Source of the DNA: SZUA-442 sp963792405
Lineage (GTDB): Bacteria > Actinomycetota > Acidimicrobiia > Spongiisociales > UBA5794
Assembly (NCBI GenBank): GCA_963792405.1
Contig: CAWBVU010000006.1
Location: 682,001 to 746,000 of the forward strand
DNA: 64,000 nt
Reading direction: 5' to 3'
Position 1 is the stretch's first letter. Each line of letters begins with the position of its first letter. Shown here in pieces: positions 17,743 through 26,807 of the stretch. Made by a program: the position numbers and the translations under genes. The notes under the pieces were generated by a model. It did not search any database and was not told where the DNA came from. It saw only the letters and a program-made list of their open reading frames with translations.

Positions 17743-17979
17743 TTGCTCGATGGGATCGTCGCAGTTCTTCATCTGCTCATATCGCTCGCGCTCATCTTCC
17801 TCATCCTGCTCCATGCGGGTCGAGGCGGTGGGATGTCCGACATGTTCGGCGGCGGCATGGGCGGTGGGAACGTCGGTGGCTCGACCGTGGTCGAGCGCAA
17901 CCTGGACCGCCTCACGGTGGCCCTGGCGATCGCATTCGGCATCTCCACGTTCTGGTTGACGTGGCTGTTGGCGTCCTGA
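17743..17979 (+). CDS. secG: Protein translocase subunit SecG
   Basis: A small inner subunit of the SecYEG translocon (78 aa). It has two membrane segments (about residues 2-23 and 55-77) joined by a Gly/Met-rich cytosolic loop GRGGGMSDMFGGGMGGG, the classic SecG signature. I choose TTG at 17743 because a GAAAGGG ribosome site sits about 9 nt upstream and the protein then starts directly at the first membrane segment. A GTG at 17722 would add 7 residues. Location after the tpiA cluster matches the usual actinobacterial tpiA-secG order, here interrupted by two genes. Confidence 0.9.
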   Translation: MLDGIVAVLHLLISLALIFLILLHAGRGGGMSDMFGGGMGGGNVGGSTVVERNLDRLTVALAIAFGISTFWLTWLLAS

Positions 17980-18029
17980 GGCGACTCGGGGGCGATGCGC
18001 GGACCCAGCGCTGACCAAGGAGGCAAATC

Positions 18030-19821
18030 TTGAATCGATTGTGGCGTAGCCGCAGTGTCGCGTTCATGGTGCTCCTCATCGCCTTCGCCCTCGTGGCGGC
18101 GGCGTGTTCGTCCGATGAGGGCGGAACCGAGGAGACCACGACCACGACAGCGGCGACAGAAGAATCAACGACAACGACTGCTGCACCTGAGACGACCACG
18201 ACCACCGAGCCGAAGCTCGAGCGCCCCTATGGGGGCGAGGCGATCGTCGCAGACTCGCAGGAGCCACCGACACTCAACTCGTTCGTTCCGGGCGGTGACA
18301 ACTTCATCGTCTCGATCGTCGGGCAGGGCTACTTCGTCGGCGTCCAGGAGATCGACGGCTTCACGCTGAACCTGATCCCCGAGCTCGTGACGGAGCTGCC
18401 GACGACCGAGAACGGCGGCGTCGTGCTCAACGACGACGGGACCATGACGGTCAAGTACACGATCCTCGACGAGGCGGTGTGGGAAGACGGGACGCCGATC
18501 TCCGGCGATGACTTCCAGTTCACGCTGGACACCATCCTGAACCCCGACCTGCCGATCGACAAGACGACGTACGAGGACATCGTGGACTCGGTGGCCGGTC
18601 CGAAGACCTTCGAGTACACGATGGCCGAGCCGACGGTGCTCTATGAGCTCATCTTCGGCACGATCATCCCGAAGCATGTCGTCGAGGGGTCGGACTTCGT
18701 TGCCGACTGGAACGACGTGATGTGGGCATCGGGTGGTCCCTTCAAGCTCCAGGAATGGGCGAAGGGCGAGTTCATCACCCTCGTGAGGAACGACAACTAC
18801 TGGAAGACCGATCCGGAGACGGGTCAGCAGCTGCCGTATCTCGACAGCGTGACCTTCCGGTTCATCCCCGAGACCGAGGCGATCATCAACGCCTTCCGGG
18901 CTCGTGAGGTCGACATCATCCAGCCGGATCCGAACACCGAGAACATCGAGACGCTCCAGGCCCTCGAGCCTGAGGGTGCCCGTGTCGAGGTGCTCTCCGG
19001 TCCGGTGTGGGAGCATGCGAACTTCCAGTTCGGCCCAGAGCGCCTGACGAAGAACGAGAACAGCTGCAACGACATCTACGAGATGCGCCGTGCGGTCGCT
19101 CAGACGATCGACAAGTCGATCCTCACCGACGAGATCCTCGCCGGTCAGGTCGAGCCGCTCGAGTCGTACGTGGACGCGTTCTCGCCCATCGCTGTCGCAG
19201 TCGGCATGGAGCCAGTACACCGTCGACAACGCAGCCGCAGCCGCGGACTACGCCGCGGCGGTCGAGGCCTCCGGCAAGGAGTGCTCGGTGGTCTTCTCGA
19301 CGACGTCGAACAACGACGCTCGCGTGAAGATGTCCGAGCTGTTCGTCGGCATGTTCGAGGCTTCGGGCATTCCGTACGAGAACCAGCTCGAGGACAGCCA
19401 GCTGTTCTTCGGTGAGACGCTCGACAACGGCGTGTTCGACCTCGGCGAGTGGGCATGGGTCGGTTCGCCTGGCCTGTCCGGCCTCGTCGGCATCCACGAC
19501 GTGTGGGATCCGGAGGCTCCGCCGCCGGATGGCTCGAACTACTACCGCTGGGGTACGCCTGACAGCTCCGTGATCGACGATGCGACGGCACGGTTCGCAG
19601 AGGTCCGCGACGCGATGAACGCGACCGTGGATCCGAGCGAGCTGACCACTCTCATCAACGAGGCAGAGCAGATCCTGGCCGACAACCTGGTCATCATCCC
19701 GCTGTACGCCCGTCTCGTGACGGCTGCGGTGTGGGAGGACGAGATCGGTGGCTTCAAGCACAACCCGACTCAGGCCAGCCACACGTGGAACATGGAGAAC
19801 TGGTACCGCACCGACGTCTAG
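18030..19821 (+). CDS. Oligopeptide-type ABC transporter substrate-binding lipoprotein, frameshifted
   Basis: The solute receptor of the importer encoded downstream (SBP_bac_5 family). A strong AAGGAGG site precedes the TTG start. The signal peptide ends in a lipobox LVAAAC (Cys about residue 26), followed by a Thr/Glu-rich linker of about 35 residues. The binding domain reads PPTLNSFVPGGDN, VWEDGTPISGDDFQFTLD and so on. The frame breaks near 19200-19210: the first frame is good through DAFSPIAVAVG, then homology resumes one frame over at WSQYTVDNAAA and runs to WYRTDV. One extra base near 19206 explains it. The cause could be a sequencing error, a decaying gene, or frameshifting. Confidence 0.85.
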
Positions 19822-19850
19822 TCGTTGCCCACACTCGATGTGAAGCAGTG

Positions 19851-19876
19851 AAGGGGAGCCCCTCGGGGCTCCCCTT
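19851..19876 (+). terminator. Hairpin terminator after the binding-protein gene
   Basis: An 11-bp perfect stem (AAGGGGAGCCC with GGGCTCCCCTT) has a CTCG loop and lies 30 bp after the stop. The T-run is short. It may reduce read-through into the permeases so that the receptor is made in excess. Confidence 0.7.
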
Positions 19877-19965
19877 CCGCGTGCGCTGTCGGATCGTCCG
19901 AGGGCGGTAAAGGAATGATTAAGGACGAGGACCCCGTGTACTGGGCCTCAATCGTCGTGACCGGG

Positions 19966-19971
19966 TATAGT
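19966..19971 (+). promoter_or_regulatory. -10 box TATAGT upstream of the permease genes
   Basis: A near-consensus TATAGT precedes the first permease ATG by about 30 nt, and GGAGGCGGA lies in the leader. It suggests that the permeases and ATPases have a promoter beyond the terminator. No convincing -35 box was found. Confidence 0.45.
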
Positions 19972-20000
19972 TCCCCCACCCCTGAAGCGGAGGCGGACGC

Positions 20001-21152
20001 ATGCTGGCATACATCACCCGCAGGCTGGTCTACGGACTGGTGACGCTCCTCGCACTGAGCGTGATCGTCTTCACGCTCCTCCAGGCGTCGGGTGGCGGCC
20101 CACTCGACCGTCTGAAGTTGAATCCGAGGATGGCGCCGTACATCCAGCTGCTCACCGAGCAGTGGGGGCTCGACCAGCCGGTCTGGAAGCAGTACCAGAC
20201 CTGGCTGTTCAACTACATCTCCCTCCAGGAGTTCTCCCCCCAGAACGCCATCCCGTTCATCGTGATCGGCGCGGCGATCGTCGCCACCGTGCTGATGGTG
20301 ATGTTCCTGAAGTCCCGTTGGCGGGGCGCCTACCTGCTCGGACTGTGGGCACTCGCCCTGTTCGTCGCGATCAGCAACACCACGATCCGCTTCGACTGGG
20401 GCATCTCCTTCCAGGGTGCCGGCGACGTGTGGGACCTCGTGTTCTCCAGGGTCGGGGCGACGTTCAGGCTGGGTCTGACCGCCCTTGCGATCGCGCTCAT
20501 CATCGGCATCCCCCTCGGCATCTACCAGGCGATACGGCAGTACTCGTTCTTCGATCAGCTGGGCACGATCGGTGCATTCCTCGCCTTCTCGACGCCGATC
20601 TTCATCATCGGTGTCGGTCTCCAGATCCTCCTCGCCCTGTACCTCGAGAAGTGGACGGGGGTCAAGCTGTTCTACGTCGCGGGGATGAACGACCCCGGCT
20701 ACTCGCAGATGTCGTTCCTCGGGAAGTTGGCCGACACGATCCAGCACCTCGCCCTCCCGGCCATCTCGATCGCGTTGATCTCCCTGGCCGGGTACAGCCG
20801 CTTCCAGCGGGCGTCGATGCTCGAGGTGCTGCACTCGGACTACCTGCGCACGGCCAAGGCGAAGGGCCTGCCCCGCAGGAAGGTGATCGTCAAGCACGCA
20901 TTGCGCAACGCCATGATCCCGATCGTCACCCTGGTGTCGCTCGACGTCGCCTTCATCATCGGCGGAGCGATCATCACCGAGTCCATCTTCGGCTGGCCGG
21001 GCGTGGGACGCCTGTACATCCAGGCGATCCAGACCGTCGACTACCCGGTCGTCATGGCCATCGTGATGGTCATCGGCATCGGCATCGTGGTGATGAACAT
21101 CGTCGCCGACATCCTCTACGGGGTCCTGGACCCACGGGTCCGGTATGACTGA
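20001..21152 (+). CDS. Oligopeptide-type ABC permease (DppB/OppB family) with an extra membrane segment pair
   Basis: An integral membrane subunit that forms half of the import channel. The N-terminal MLAYITRRLVYGLVTLLALS is typical of DppB. The C-terminal EAA loop (DYLRTAKAKGLPRRKVIVKHALRNA split across the loop) and FGWPGVGRLYIQAI are conserved. At 383 aa it is about 50-70 residues longer than most relatives. The extra material, about residues 80-145, contains two hydrophobic segments (IPFIVIGAAIVATVLMVMFL and YLLGLWALALFVAISN), between the usual LDQPVWKQYQTWL and the channel domain. The next permease starts 8 nt before this stop. Confidence 0.92.
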   Translation: MLAYITRRLVYGLVTLLALSVIVFTLLQASGGGPLDRLKLNPRMAPYIQLLTEQWGLDQPVWKQYQTWLFNYISLQEFSPQNAIPFIVIGAAIVATVLMVMFLKSRWRGAYLLGLWALALFVAISNTTIRFDWGISFQGAGDVWDLVFSRVGATFRLGLTALAIALIIGIPLGIYQAIRQYSFFDQLGTIGAFLAFSTPIFIIGVGLQILLALYLEKWTGVKLFYVAGMNDPGYSQMSFLGKLADTIQHLALPAISIALISLAGYSRFQRASMLEVLHSDYLRTAKAKGLPRRKVIVKHALRNAMIPIVTLVSLDVAFIIGGAIITESIFGWPGVGRLYIQAIQTVDYPVVMAIVMVIGIGIVVMNIVADILYGVLDPRVRYD

Positions 21153-22188
21153 TCCCGTCGACCGGTCCAGGGTCGACATCGCCGCCGCGGAGGGCATCGC
21201 GGTCGAGCCCGTCACCCAATGGGACCTGTTCTCGGCTCGGATGCGGCGCCATCGCCTTGCGATGTTCGCCGCCATCTACCTCGCCGTCCTCGTCGTGGTC
21301 GTTGCCGCCGCCCCGCTCATGGAGGGGGCAGGGTGGATCGACGACCCGACGAAGAGCCTCATCGACGGCAACGGCCGCATCCTCCGCAACATCGCCCCGA
21401 GGGGCACTGCGGAGAACGTCTTCTACTCCCAGATCACCGACGGCGTCGAGGAGGTGCTCCCCGCATCACCCACGGCGATGTGGTTCGGCACCGACGACCT
21501 CGGACGAGGCGTGTTCACCCGCGTGATCTTCGGCGGCAGGGCATCGCTCATCGTCGGCGTGGTCGCGGGCATCATCGTCGCGACGCTCGGCACGATCACG
21601 GGTTCCCTCGCCGGCTACTACCCGGGAGGTGTCGACCAATCGCTCATGCGCTTCACGGACCTCGTGCTGGGGCTTCCACTGCTGCCCGTCGCGATCGTGG
21701 TCGGTCGGATCCTCCCCGAGTTGGACTTCCTGCCGTCGTGGCTCAAGTCCGGTCCTGTCGGCATCGCCCTCCTGCTCGGCCTGCTGTCGTGGGGAGGCCT
21801 CGCCCGAATCGTCAGAGCCGAGTTCCTGTCGCTCCGTGAGAAGGAGTTCGTCGAAGCCGCCAGGGCAGCAGGGGCCGGGGACCAGCGGATCGTCTTCCGC
21901 CACATCCTCCCGAATGCCATGAGCCCGATCATCGTGCAAACGACGCTGATCATCGGAGCCGCGATCGTGATCGAGGCCGCACTCTCCTTCCTCGGGTTCG
22001 GCGTGCGGCCGCCCACACCCACGTGGGGTGGCATGGTCGCCGAGGGTGGCACGCTGGCCGTTCGGGGCTTCTGGTGGGAGATGGTGTTCTCCGGCCTCGC
22101 ACTCGTCACGACCGTGCTCGCGATCAACTTCCTCGGCGATGGCCTCCGCGATGCACTCGACCCGACCCAGACCATCGAGCGGAAGTAG
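21145..22188 (+). CDS. Oligopeptide-type ABC permease (DppC/OppC family)
   Basis: The second channel subunit (347 aa). It has an N-terminal membrane anchor after a short cytosolic region, the family motif MWFGTDDLGRGVFTRVIFGG, about six membrane segments, and an EAA loop (EFVEAARAAGAGDQRIVFRH followed by ILPNAMSPI). The central loop between anchor and channel is long and polar, as in the family. Translation is coupled to the upstream permease by an 8-nt overlap, and the first ATPase gene follows 9 nt downstream. Confidence 0.94.
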   Translation: MTDPVDRSRVDIAAAEGIAVEPVTQWDLFSARMRRHRLAMFAAIYLAVLVVVVAAAPLMEGAGWIDDPTKSLIDGNGRILRNIAPRGTAENVFYSQITDGVEEVLPASPTAMWFGTDDLGRGVFTRVIFGGRASLIVGVVAGIIVATLGTITGSLAGYYPGGVDQSLMRFTDLVLGLPLLPVAIVVGRILPELDFLPSWLKSGPVGIALLLGLLSWGGLARIVRAEFLSLREKEFVEAARAAGAGDQRIVFRHILPNAMSPIIVQTTLIIGAAIVIEAALSFLGFGVRPPTPTWGGMVAEGGTLAVRGFWWEMVFSGLALVTTVLAINFLGDGLRDALDPTQTIERK

Positions 22189-22197
22189 GAGTCGCAC

Positions 22198-23229
22198 GTG
22201 GCCGAACCCCTCCTGAGCGTCAAGGACCTTCGCACGTACTTCTCCACCGAGGAAGGCGTCGTGCGAGCGGTCGACGGCATCTCATTCGACGTCGCGCCCG
22301 GTGAGCGACGCGGCGTCGTCGGCGAGTCGGGGTCGGGCAAGTCGGTGACGGCGATGTCCATCATGCGGCTGATCGAACCTCCTGCCGGCGAGATCGTGAC
22401 CGGTTCCATCGACTTCAAGGGCACGAACCTGCTCGAGCTCGGCGAGGACGAGATGCAGGAGGTCAGGGGAGGGAAGATCGCCATGATCTTCCAGGACCCG
22501 ATGACCGCGCTCAATCCGGTGTACACGATCGGGGATCAGCTCATCGAGACGATCACCCTGCACCAGCACGTCTCCAAGGGCGAGGCCCGTGACATCGCGA
22601 TCTCCGCCCTCCAGGACGTGCAGATCCCGAATGCCCCGGCCCGCATGGACGACTACCCGCATCAGTTCTCTGGTGGCATGCGCCAACGGGTCATGATCGC
22701 CATGGGGCTGTCGTGCAATCCCGACCTCCTGATCGCCGACGAGCCGACGACCGCCCTCGACGTGACGACGCAGGCCCAGATCATGGACCTGATGCTCAAG
22801 CTCGCCGACGAACGCGACACGGCCGTGCTGCTCATCACCCACGACCTGGGGGTCGTGGCGGGCTTCTGTGACACGGTGCAGGTGATGTATGCGGGCGGCA
22901 TCGTCGAGTCGGGGACCGGGGATGAGATCTTCCACAACCCCCAGCACCCGTACACGTGGGGTCTGCTCGGTTCCATGACGAGGCTCGACGAGGTCCAGAG
23001 GACGCGCCTGCACTCGATCGCCGGTGCGCCGCCGTCGGTGATCAACCTCCCGGTCGGGTGCCGGTTCAGCCCGAGGTGTGAATTCGCTGTCGAGGTCTGC
23101 GGACGGGTCCTCCCCGCGCTGCGCGAGGTCGACGGCAGGACGGTGGCATGCCACAGGGCCGAGGAACTCGATCTCAAGCTCCTCGACGTGCGAGGCGCCG
23201 ATGCCCAGCAGGAGGAGGTGGCCTCGTGA
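22198..23229 (+). CDS. Oligopeptide-type ABC transporter ATPase (DppD/OppD family)
   Basis: A cytosolic ATPase that powers the importer (343 aa). Walker A is GESGSGKSVT, Q-loop IFQDPMTALNP, signature FSGGMRQRV, Walker B LLIADEPTTALD and H-loop LITHDLG. The C-terminal oligopeptide/dipeptide extension contains the cysteine pattern GCRFSPRCEF...VCGR...VACH, which binds an iron-sulfur cluster in some homologues. The GTG start follows the permease by 9 nt, and its stop overlaps the GTG of the second ATPase. Confidence 0.95.
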   Translation: MAEPLLSVKDLRTYFSTEEGVVRAVDGISFDVAPGERRGVVGESGSGKSVTAMSIMRLIEPPAGEIVTGSIDFKGTNLLELGEDEMQEVRGGKIAMIFQDPMTALNPVYTIGDQLIETITLHQHVSKGEARDIAISALQDVQIPNAPARMDDYPHQFSGGMRQRVMIAMGLSCNPDLLIADEPTTALDVTTQAQIMDLMLKLADERDTAVLLITHDLGVVAGFCDTVQVMYAGGIVESGTGDEIFHNPQHPYTWGLLGSMTRLDEVQRTRLHSIAGAPPSVINLPVGCRFSPRCEFAVEVCGRVLPALREVDGRTVACHRAEELDLKLLDVRGADAQQEEVAS

Positions 23230-24299
23230 GCGAGACGGTCGACGCACAGGTCGACGAGGCACCGATCGACGACGTCGGGGAGCTCCCCTCGGATGTCATC
23301 ATGCGGGTCAACCATCTGGTGAAGGAGTTCCCGATCTCGAAGGGGGTCTTCTTCAAGAAGCAGGTGGGTGCCGTCAAGGCGGTCACCGACATCTCGTTCG
23401 AGGTGAAGAAGGGCGAGACGCTCGGCCTCGTCGGGGAATCGGGGTGCGGGAAGTCGACGACGGCGAGGGCCGTGATGCGCCTCCTCGAGCCGACCTCGGG
23501 CGATGTGTGGTTCCGTTCCATCAAGGCCGACAGGGTCATCAACGTCGCCACGGCCGGGAAGGAGGAGCTGCGGGCGGTGCGCGAGGACATCCAGATCGTG
23601 TTCCAGGACCCCTATGCGTCCCTGAACCCCAGGATGACGGTCGCCTCGATCATCGCAGAGCCCCTCGCCGTCCACGGCAAGCTCGACAAGCAGGGCAGGG
23701 TCGACAAGGTCAAGGACCTGTTGAAGGTCGTGGGCCTCCAGCCCGAGCATGCCAACCGGTATCCCCACGAGTTCTCCGGCGGCCAGCGCCAGCGCATCGG
23801 CATCGCGCGCGCCCTCGCCTTGAACCCGTCCTTCATCGTCCTCGATGAGCCGGTGTCCGCGCTGGACGTGTCGATCCAGGCCCAGGTGCTCAACCTCCTC
23901 GACGACCTCCAGGACGAGTTCTCCCTGACGTACCTGTTCATCGCCCACGACCTGTCCGTCGTGCGCCACATCTCCGATCGCGTGGCGGTCATGTACCTCG
24001 GGCGCATGGTGGAGATGGCCGATCGGGACGCGTTGTACGACCGGCCGATGCATCCCTACACGCATGCACTCCTCTCGGCGGTGCCCATCCCCGATCCCAC
24101 GGTCGAGCAGAGCAGGCAGCGCATCATCCTCGAGGGTGACATCCCCTCACCGGTGAATCCGCCCTCCGGGTGCCGCTTCCACACGCGGTGCCCGATCGCG
24201 CAGGCGGGCGTCTGCGACACCGTGGAGCCGCAGCTCCGCCAGCTCGAGCCGGGGCACTGGGTCGCCTGCCACTTCCCCGAGGTCAAGGACGTCATCTGA
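23226..24299 (+). CDS. Oligopeptide-type ABC transporter ATPase (DppF/OppF family)
   Basis: The second ATPase of the importer (357 aa). It forms a heterodimer with the preceding product in this family. Walker A is GESGCGKSTT, Q-loop VFQDPYASLNPR, signature FSGGQRQRIGIARA, Walker B IVLDEPVSALD and H-loop IAHDLSVV. The C-terminal GCRFHTRCPIAQAGVC...ACHF extension is present. An unusual acidic N-terminus of about 25 residues precedes the ATPase domain. The GTG at 23226 overlaps the upstream stop (GTGA). It ends the importer cluster; tRNA-Leu follows. Confidence 0.95.
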   Translation: MSETVDAQVDEAPIDDVGELPSDVIMRVNHLVKEFPISKGVFFKKQVGAVKAVTDISFEVKKGETLGLVGESGCGKSTTARAVMRLLEPTSGDVWFRSIKADRVINVATAGKEELRAVREDIQIVFQDPYASLNPRMTVASIIAEPLAVHGKLDKQGRVDKVKDLLKVVGLQPEHANRYPHEFSGGQRQRIGIARALALNPSFIVLDEPVSALDVSIQAQVLNLLDDLQDEFSLTYLFIAHDLSVVRHISDRVAVMYLGRMVEMADRDALYDRPMHPYTHALLSAVPIPDPTVEQSRQRIILEGDIPSPVNPPSGCRFHTRCPIAQAGVCDTVEPQLRQLEPGHWVACHFPEVKDVI

Positions 24300-24344
24300 C
24301 GTCTCGGCCCCCCGGCGGTGAGGATCTATGCGAAGCCCGCTGGG

Positions 24345-24350
24345 TATACT
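24345..24350 (+). promoter_or_regulatory. -10 box TATACT for tRNA-Leu
   Basis: A near-consensus TATACT ends 13 nt before the mature tRNA 5' end, so transcription would begin a few bases upstream of it. Confidence 0.6.
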
Positions 24351-24362
24351 CCCGGCTCCCAC

Positions 24363-24450
24363 GTCGGAGTGGCGGAATTGGTAGACGCGCTAGGTTGAGG
24401 GCCTAGTGGGCGAATAGCCCGTGGAAGTTCGAGTCTTCTCTCCGACACCA
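24363..24450 (+). tRNA. tRNA-Leu (anticodon GAG)
   Basis: A class II tRNA with a long variable arm. The acceptor arms GTCGGAG and CTCCGAC pair perfectly. The D-loop contains GGAATTGGTAGACGC. The anticodon stem CTAGG/CCTAG closes a TTGAGGG loop whose centre GAG reads Leu CUC/CUU codons. The variable arm is TGGGCGAATAGCCCGT and the T-loop GTTCGAGTC. CCA is encoded. No integrase or direct repeat of the 3' end was seen nearby. Confidence 0.96.
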
Positions 24451-24483
24451 ACAACCCCAAGGGCTCCACCCCTCGGGGTTGTT
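24450..24483 (+). terminator. Hairpin terminator after tRNA-Leu
   Basis: AACAACCCC (24450-24458) pairs with GGGGTTGTT (24475-24483) immediately after the tRNA CCA, with a further CAAGGG/CCCTCG-type inner pairing possible. The sequence after the stem is only moderately T-rich. The next 240 bp up to 24726 hold no gene I can support. Confidence 0.6.
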
Positions 24484-24726
24484 GTTCGTTTCGGGGTCCC
24501 TGCACCGCCATGTGCCACCGGTGTGCCACCGAACGGGCTTCACGAGGCTGCCGAGATGACAGCGGCGACCACCGCCGCCGCAACCACCCACAGCGGCACG
24601 TTCGAGGACCGGCGACTCGGCCTCGTGATGGGCGCCCTCACGCGCCGCGCTGACCGGCTGAACGTCCTCCGCACTTCCGATGGGCGAGCCATACGGCGCG
24701 GCAGTATGAGCGCTCGAGGCGCGGAC

Positions 24727-26751
24727 TCACGGCGGGCATCCGATGCCCGCGCAATCGTTCGGTGTGTTGGCGGCGATGAGCGCGGTGCCGAATACCGAGA
24801 CGGTGCCCGTCGTGTAGACACCGCCGCCGTTGATCGAGGCGGTGTTGTTCGTGATCGACGACTGGTCGAAGAGCGAGACCGCGGCCGTGGAGTGGATACC
24901 ACCACCGAGCGTGGCCGCCTGATTCCCGATGATCGAGCTGTTGTCGAACAGCCGTACGGTTCCCGTGCTGCGTATCCCGCCTCCCTCACCGTGGCCTGCA
25001 GTGCCGTCCTTGGCGACGTTCTCCACGATCGTGCTCACGTCGTACATCTCGAGGGTTCCGAAATTGGCGATCCCGGAACCTGCCTCCATGACGTTCTTCG
25101 AGATCGTGGTCGTGCCCGAGAGCGTGACCGAGCCCGCTGCGCTGTTGTAGATGCCGCCACCCGAGACGCCGCCGCTGTTCTCCGTGATGAGCGTCGACCC
25201 AGAGAGTTCCACGCGTCCTCCGGCGTTGTGGATCCCGGCACCGTTGAACGCGCTGTTGGTCCCGACCATTGCGCCGTCGACGGTGAGCGTGCCGGTGCTG
25301 TAGATCCCTCCGCCGTTGAATGCGCTGTTGGCCTCGATGACGCCGCCAAGGACACTCACGACGCCGTCGTTGGCGATCCCTCCACCTTGCTTGGAACCAG
25401 CGGTGTTCCCGCTGATCGTGCTGTCACGGACTTCGGCGGTTGCGATGCCGCCATTGGCGAGCCCACCGCCGGTGGAGCTTGTGTTGTTCGTGATGACGGC
25501 GTTGTCGAGGAGGAGGGTGCCCGTGTTGTAGATCCCGCCTCCTGCATACGTGTTCGCATCGTTCCCGGTGATGGTCGCCGACACGATTTCCAGTGTCCCG
25601 CTGTTGTGGATGCCGGCTCCTGGCTGCCCGGCGAAGGAACGGCCTCCGGTGAGGGTCAGGTACTTGAGTGTCACATCAGCCCCCGGCGACACGACCAGGA
25701 CGCGGCTGGTGTCGTTGGCATCGATGGCCGTGATGGTGTCAGCGTCGAGGGACCTGATCGTCAGCGCCTTCCCGGGCGGGACCACGAGTTCCCCTCGGGT
25801 CAGCGTGATGGTCCCCGGCTCCACACAGATCGTGTCACCATCGGAAGCGTTCGTGATCGCCTCTCGGAGCTGGTTCGCTCCGGTGGGGGAGTCGCCCAAC
25901 CCTCGCACGGTGAGGTCGCATGGGTCCACGGGTGGCGGCGGAGGCTCGGGCAGCGTGAACCGACCCGCCACCGGGAGCCAGGCACTGCCGACGATCGGAT
26001 ACGCGATGTCGGCGTTCCCCTGGGTGTTCGCGTACCTGAGGTAGACCGTCGCAGGTGGACCCGGGCGGAACACACCGGGACTGTCGATCGCATCGCCCGT
26101 CCAATCACCCGCGATGAACCGGTCCCCGGGGTCGCCGAAGTAGAACTGTGCATCGGCGATACCGGTCGTATTCGAGTTGCGGAAGTACACGAAGCCCGTG
26201 CTCTCGCGGTGGAGCCCGACGGTGTCGATGCCGTCGCCGTTGAAGTCACCGACGAACGGCTTGTCCCCGACATCGCCGTACAGGAAGGAGTAGTCGGCTG
26301 CGCCGAGCCCGGCGTCCTTCGAGCCGAGGTCGTTGATGATGTAGAACCTCGCCTCCGCGGGTCGATAGATGGACACGGTGTCGCATCCATCGGCATCGAA
26401 GTCACCTGCGATGGGCACGTCGCCGGGATCCCCGAAATAGAACGAGACGTCGGCGATGCCGGCGGTGTTGGAATTCCTGAGATAGACGTATCCGTCGGAC
26501 TGGCGGTACAGCCCCGGTGTGTCGACGCCGTCACAATCCCAGTCGCCCATGAACGGGTAATCGCCCGGGTTGCCGAAGTAGAACTCTGTCAGGTACGCAC
26601 CATCGCGATGGAGACGCCAAATCCCCGAGCCGGGGTCGACCAGTCCGAAATCGTCCTTTGCCCCCTGGAGGGGTACCGCCGCCGCAACGGGTGCGAGCCC
26701 GGCGATGGCGATCATCGCGGCGATGGTCGCCGTCAGCATTCGACCGATCAT
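24727..26751 (-). CDS. Secreted protein with tandem VCBS/FG-GAP-like repeats and a right-handed beta-helix
   Basis: A predicted secreted protein of 674 aa with an N-terminal signal peptide (TATIAAMIAIAGLAPVAAA). Residues about 30-270 hold four or five units of roughly 50 aa built on YFGDPGDxPxxGDWDGDGxDTxGxYR, some followed by YxRNSNTTGIAD. They resemble beta-propeller or VCBS-type calcium-binding repeats. A Pro-rich hinge (PEPPPPPVDPCD) leads to a C-terminal region (about 300-670) of GGGIYNTGTL-type repeats, the pattern of parallel beta-helix proteins. I chose the ATG at 26751 because GGGAGG lies 6 nt upstream. Function is unknown; surface adhesion or polysaccharide binding is possible. Confidence 0.82.
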   Translation of the reverse strand: MIGRMLTATIAAMIAIAGLAPVAAAVPLQGAKDDFGLVDPGSGIWRLHRDGAYLTEFYFGNPGDYPFMGDWDCDGVDTPGLYRQSDGYVYLRNSNTAGIADVSFYFGDPGDVPIAGDFDADGCDTVSIYRPAEARFYIINDLGSKDAGLGAADYSFLYGDVGDKPFVGDFNGDGIDTVGLHRESTGFVYFRNSNTTGIADAQFYFGDPGDRFIAGDWTGDAIDSPGVFRPGPPATVYLRYANTQGNADIAYPIVGSAWLPVAGRFTLPEPPPPPVDPCDLTVRGLGDSPTGANQLREAITNASDGDTICVEPGTITLTRGELVVPPGKALTIRSLDADTITAIDANDTSRVLVVSPGADVTLKYLTLTGGRSFAGQPGAGIHNSGTLEIVSATITGNDANTYAGGGIYNTGTLLLDNAVITNNTSSTGGGLANGGIATAEVRDSTISGNTAGSKQGGGIANDGVVSVLGGVIEANSAFNGGGIYSTGTLTVDGAMVGTNSAFNGAGIHNAGGRVELSGSTLITENSGGVSGGGIYNSAAGSVTLSGTTTISKNVMEAGSGIANFGTLEMYDVSTIVENVAKDGTAGHGEGGGIRSTGTVRLFDNSSIIGNQAATLGGGIHSTAAVSLFDQSSITNNTASINGGGVYTTGTVSVFGTALIAANTPNDCAGIGCPP

Positions 26752-26781
26752 CTGCATCCTCCCTCGGTGCGCCGGTGCCAT

Positions 26782-26807
26782 GTGTCGACACACTCGGATG
26801 TCGACAC
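26782..26807. promoter_or_regulatory. Paired TGTCGACA palindromes upstream of the secreted repeat protein
   Basis: GTGTCGACAC (26782-26791) and TGTCGACA (26799-26806) have centres 16 bp apart, in the leader or promoter region of the minus-strand gene. The arrangement suggests a dimeric regulator site, but no regulator is adjacent. The rest of 26752-27077 has no gene I can support. Confidence 0.3.

Noticed and set aside
24363..24726. An integrated element at the tRNA-Leu 3' end
   Set aside because: No integrase, no second copy of the tRNA end and no compositional change were found. The following genes look chromosomal.
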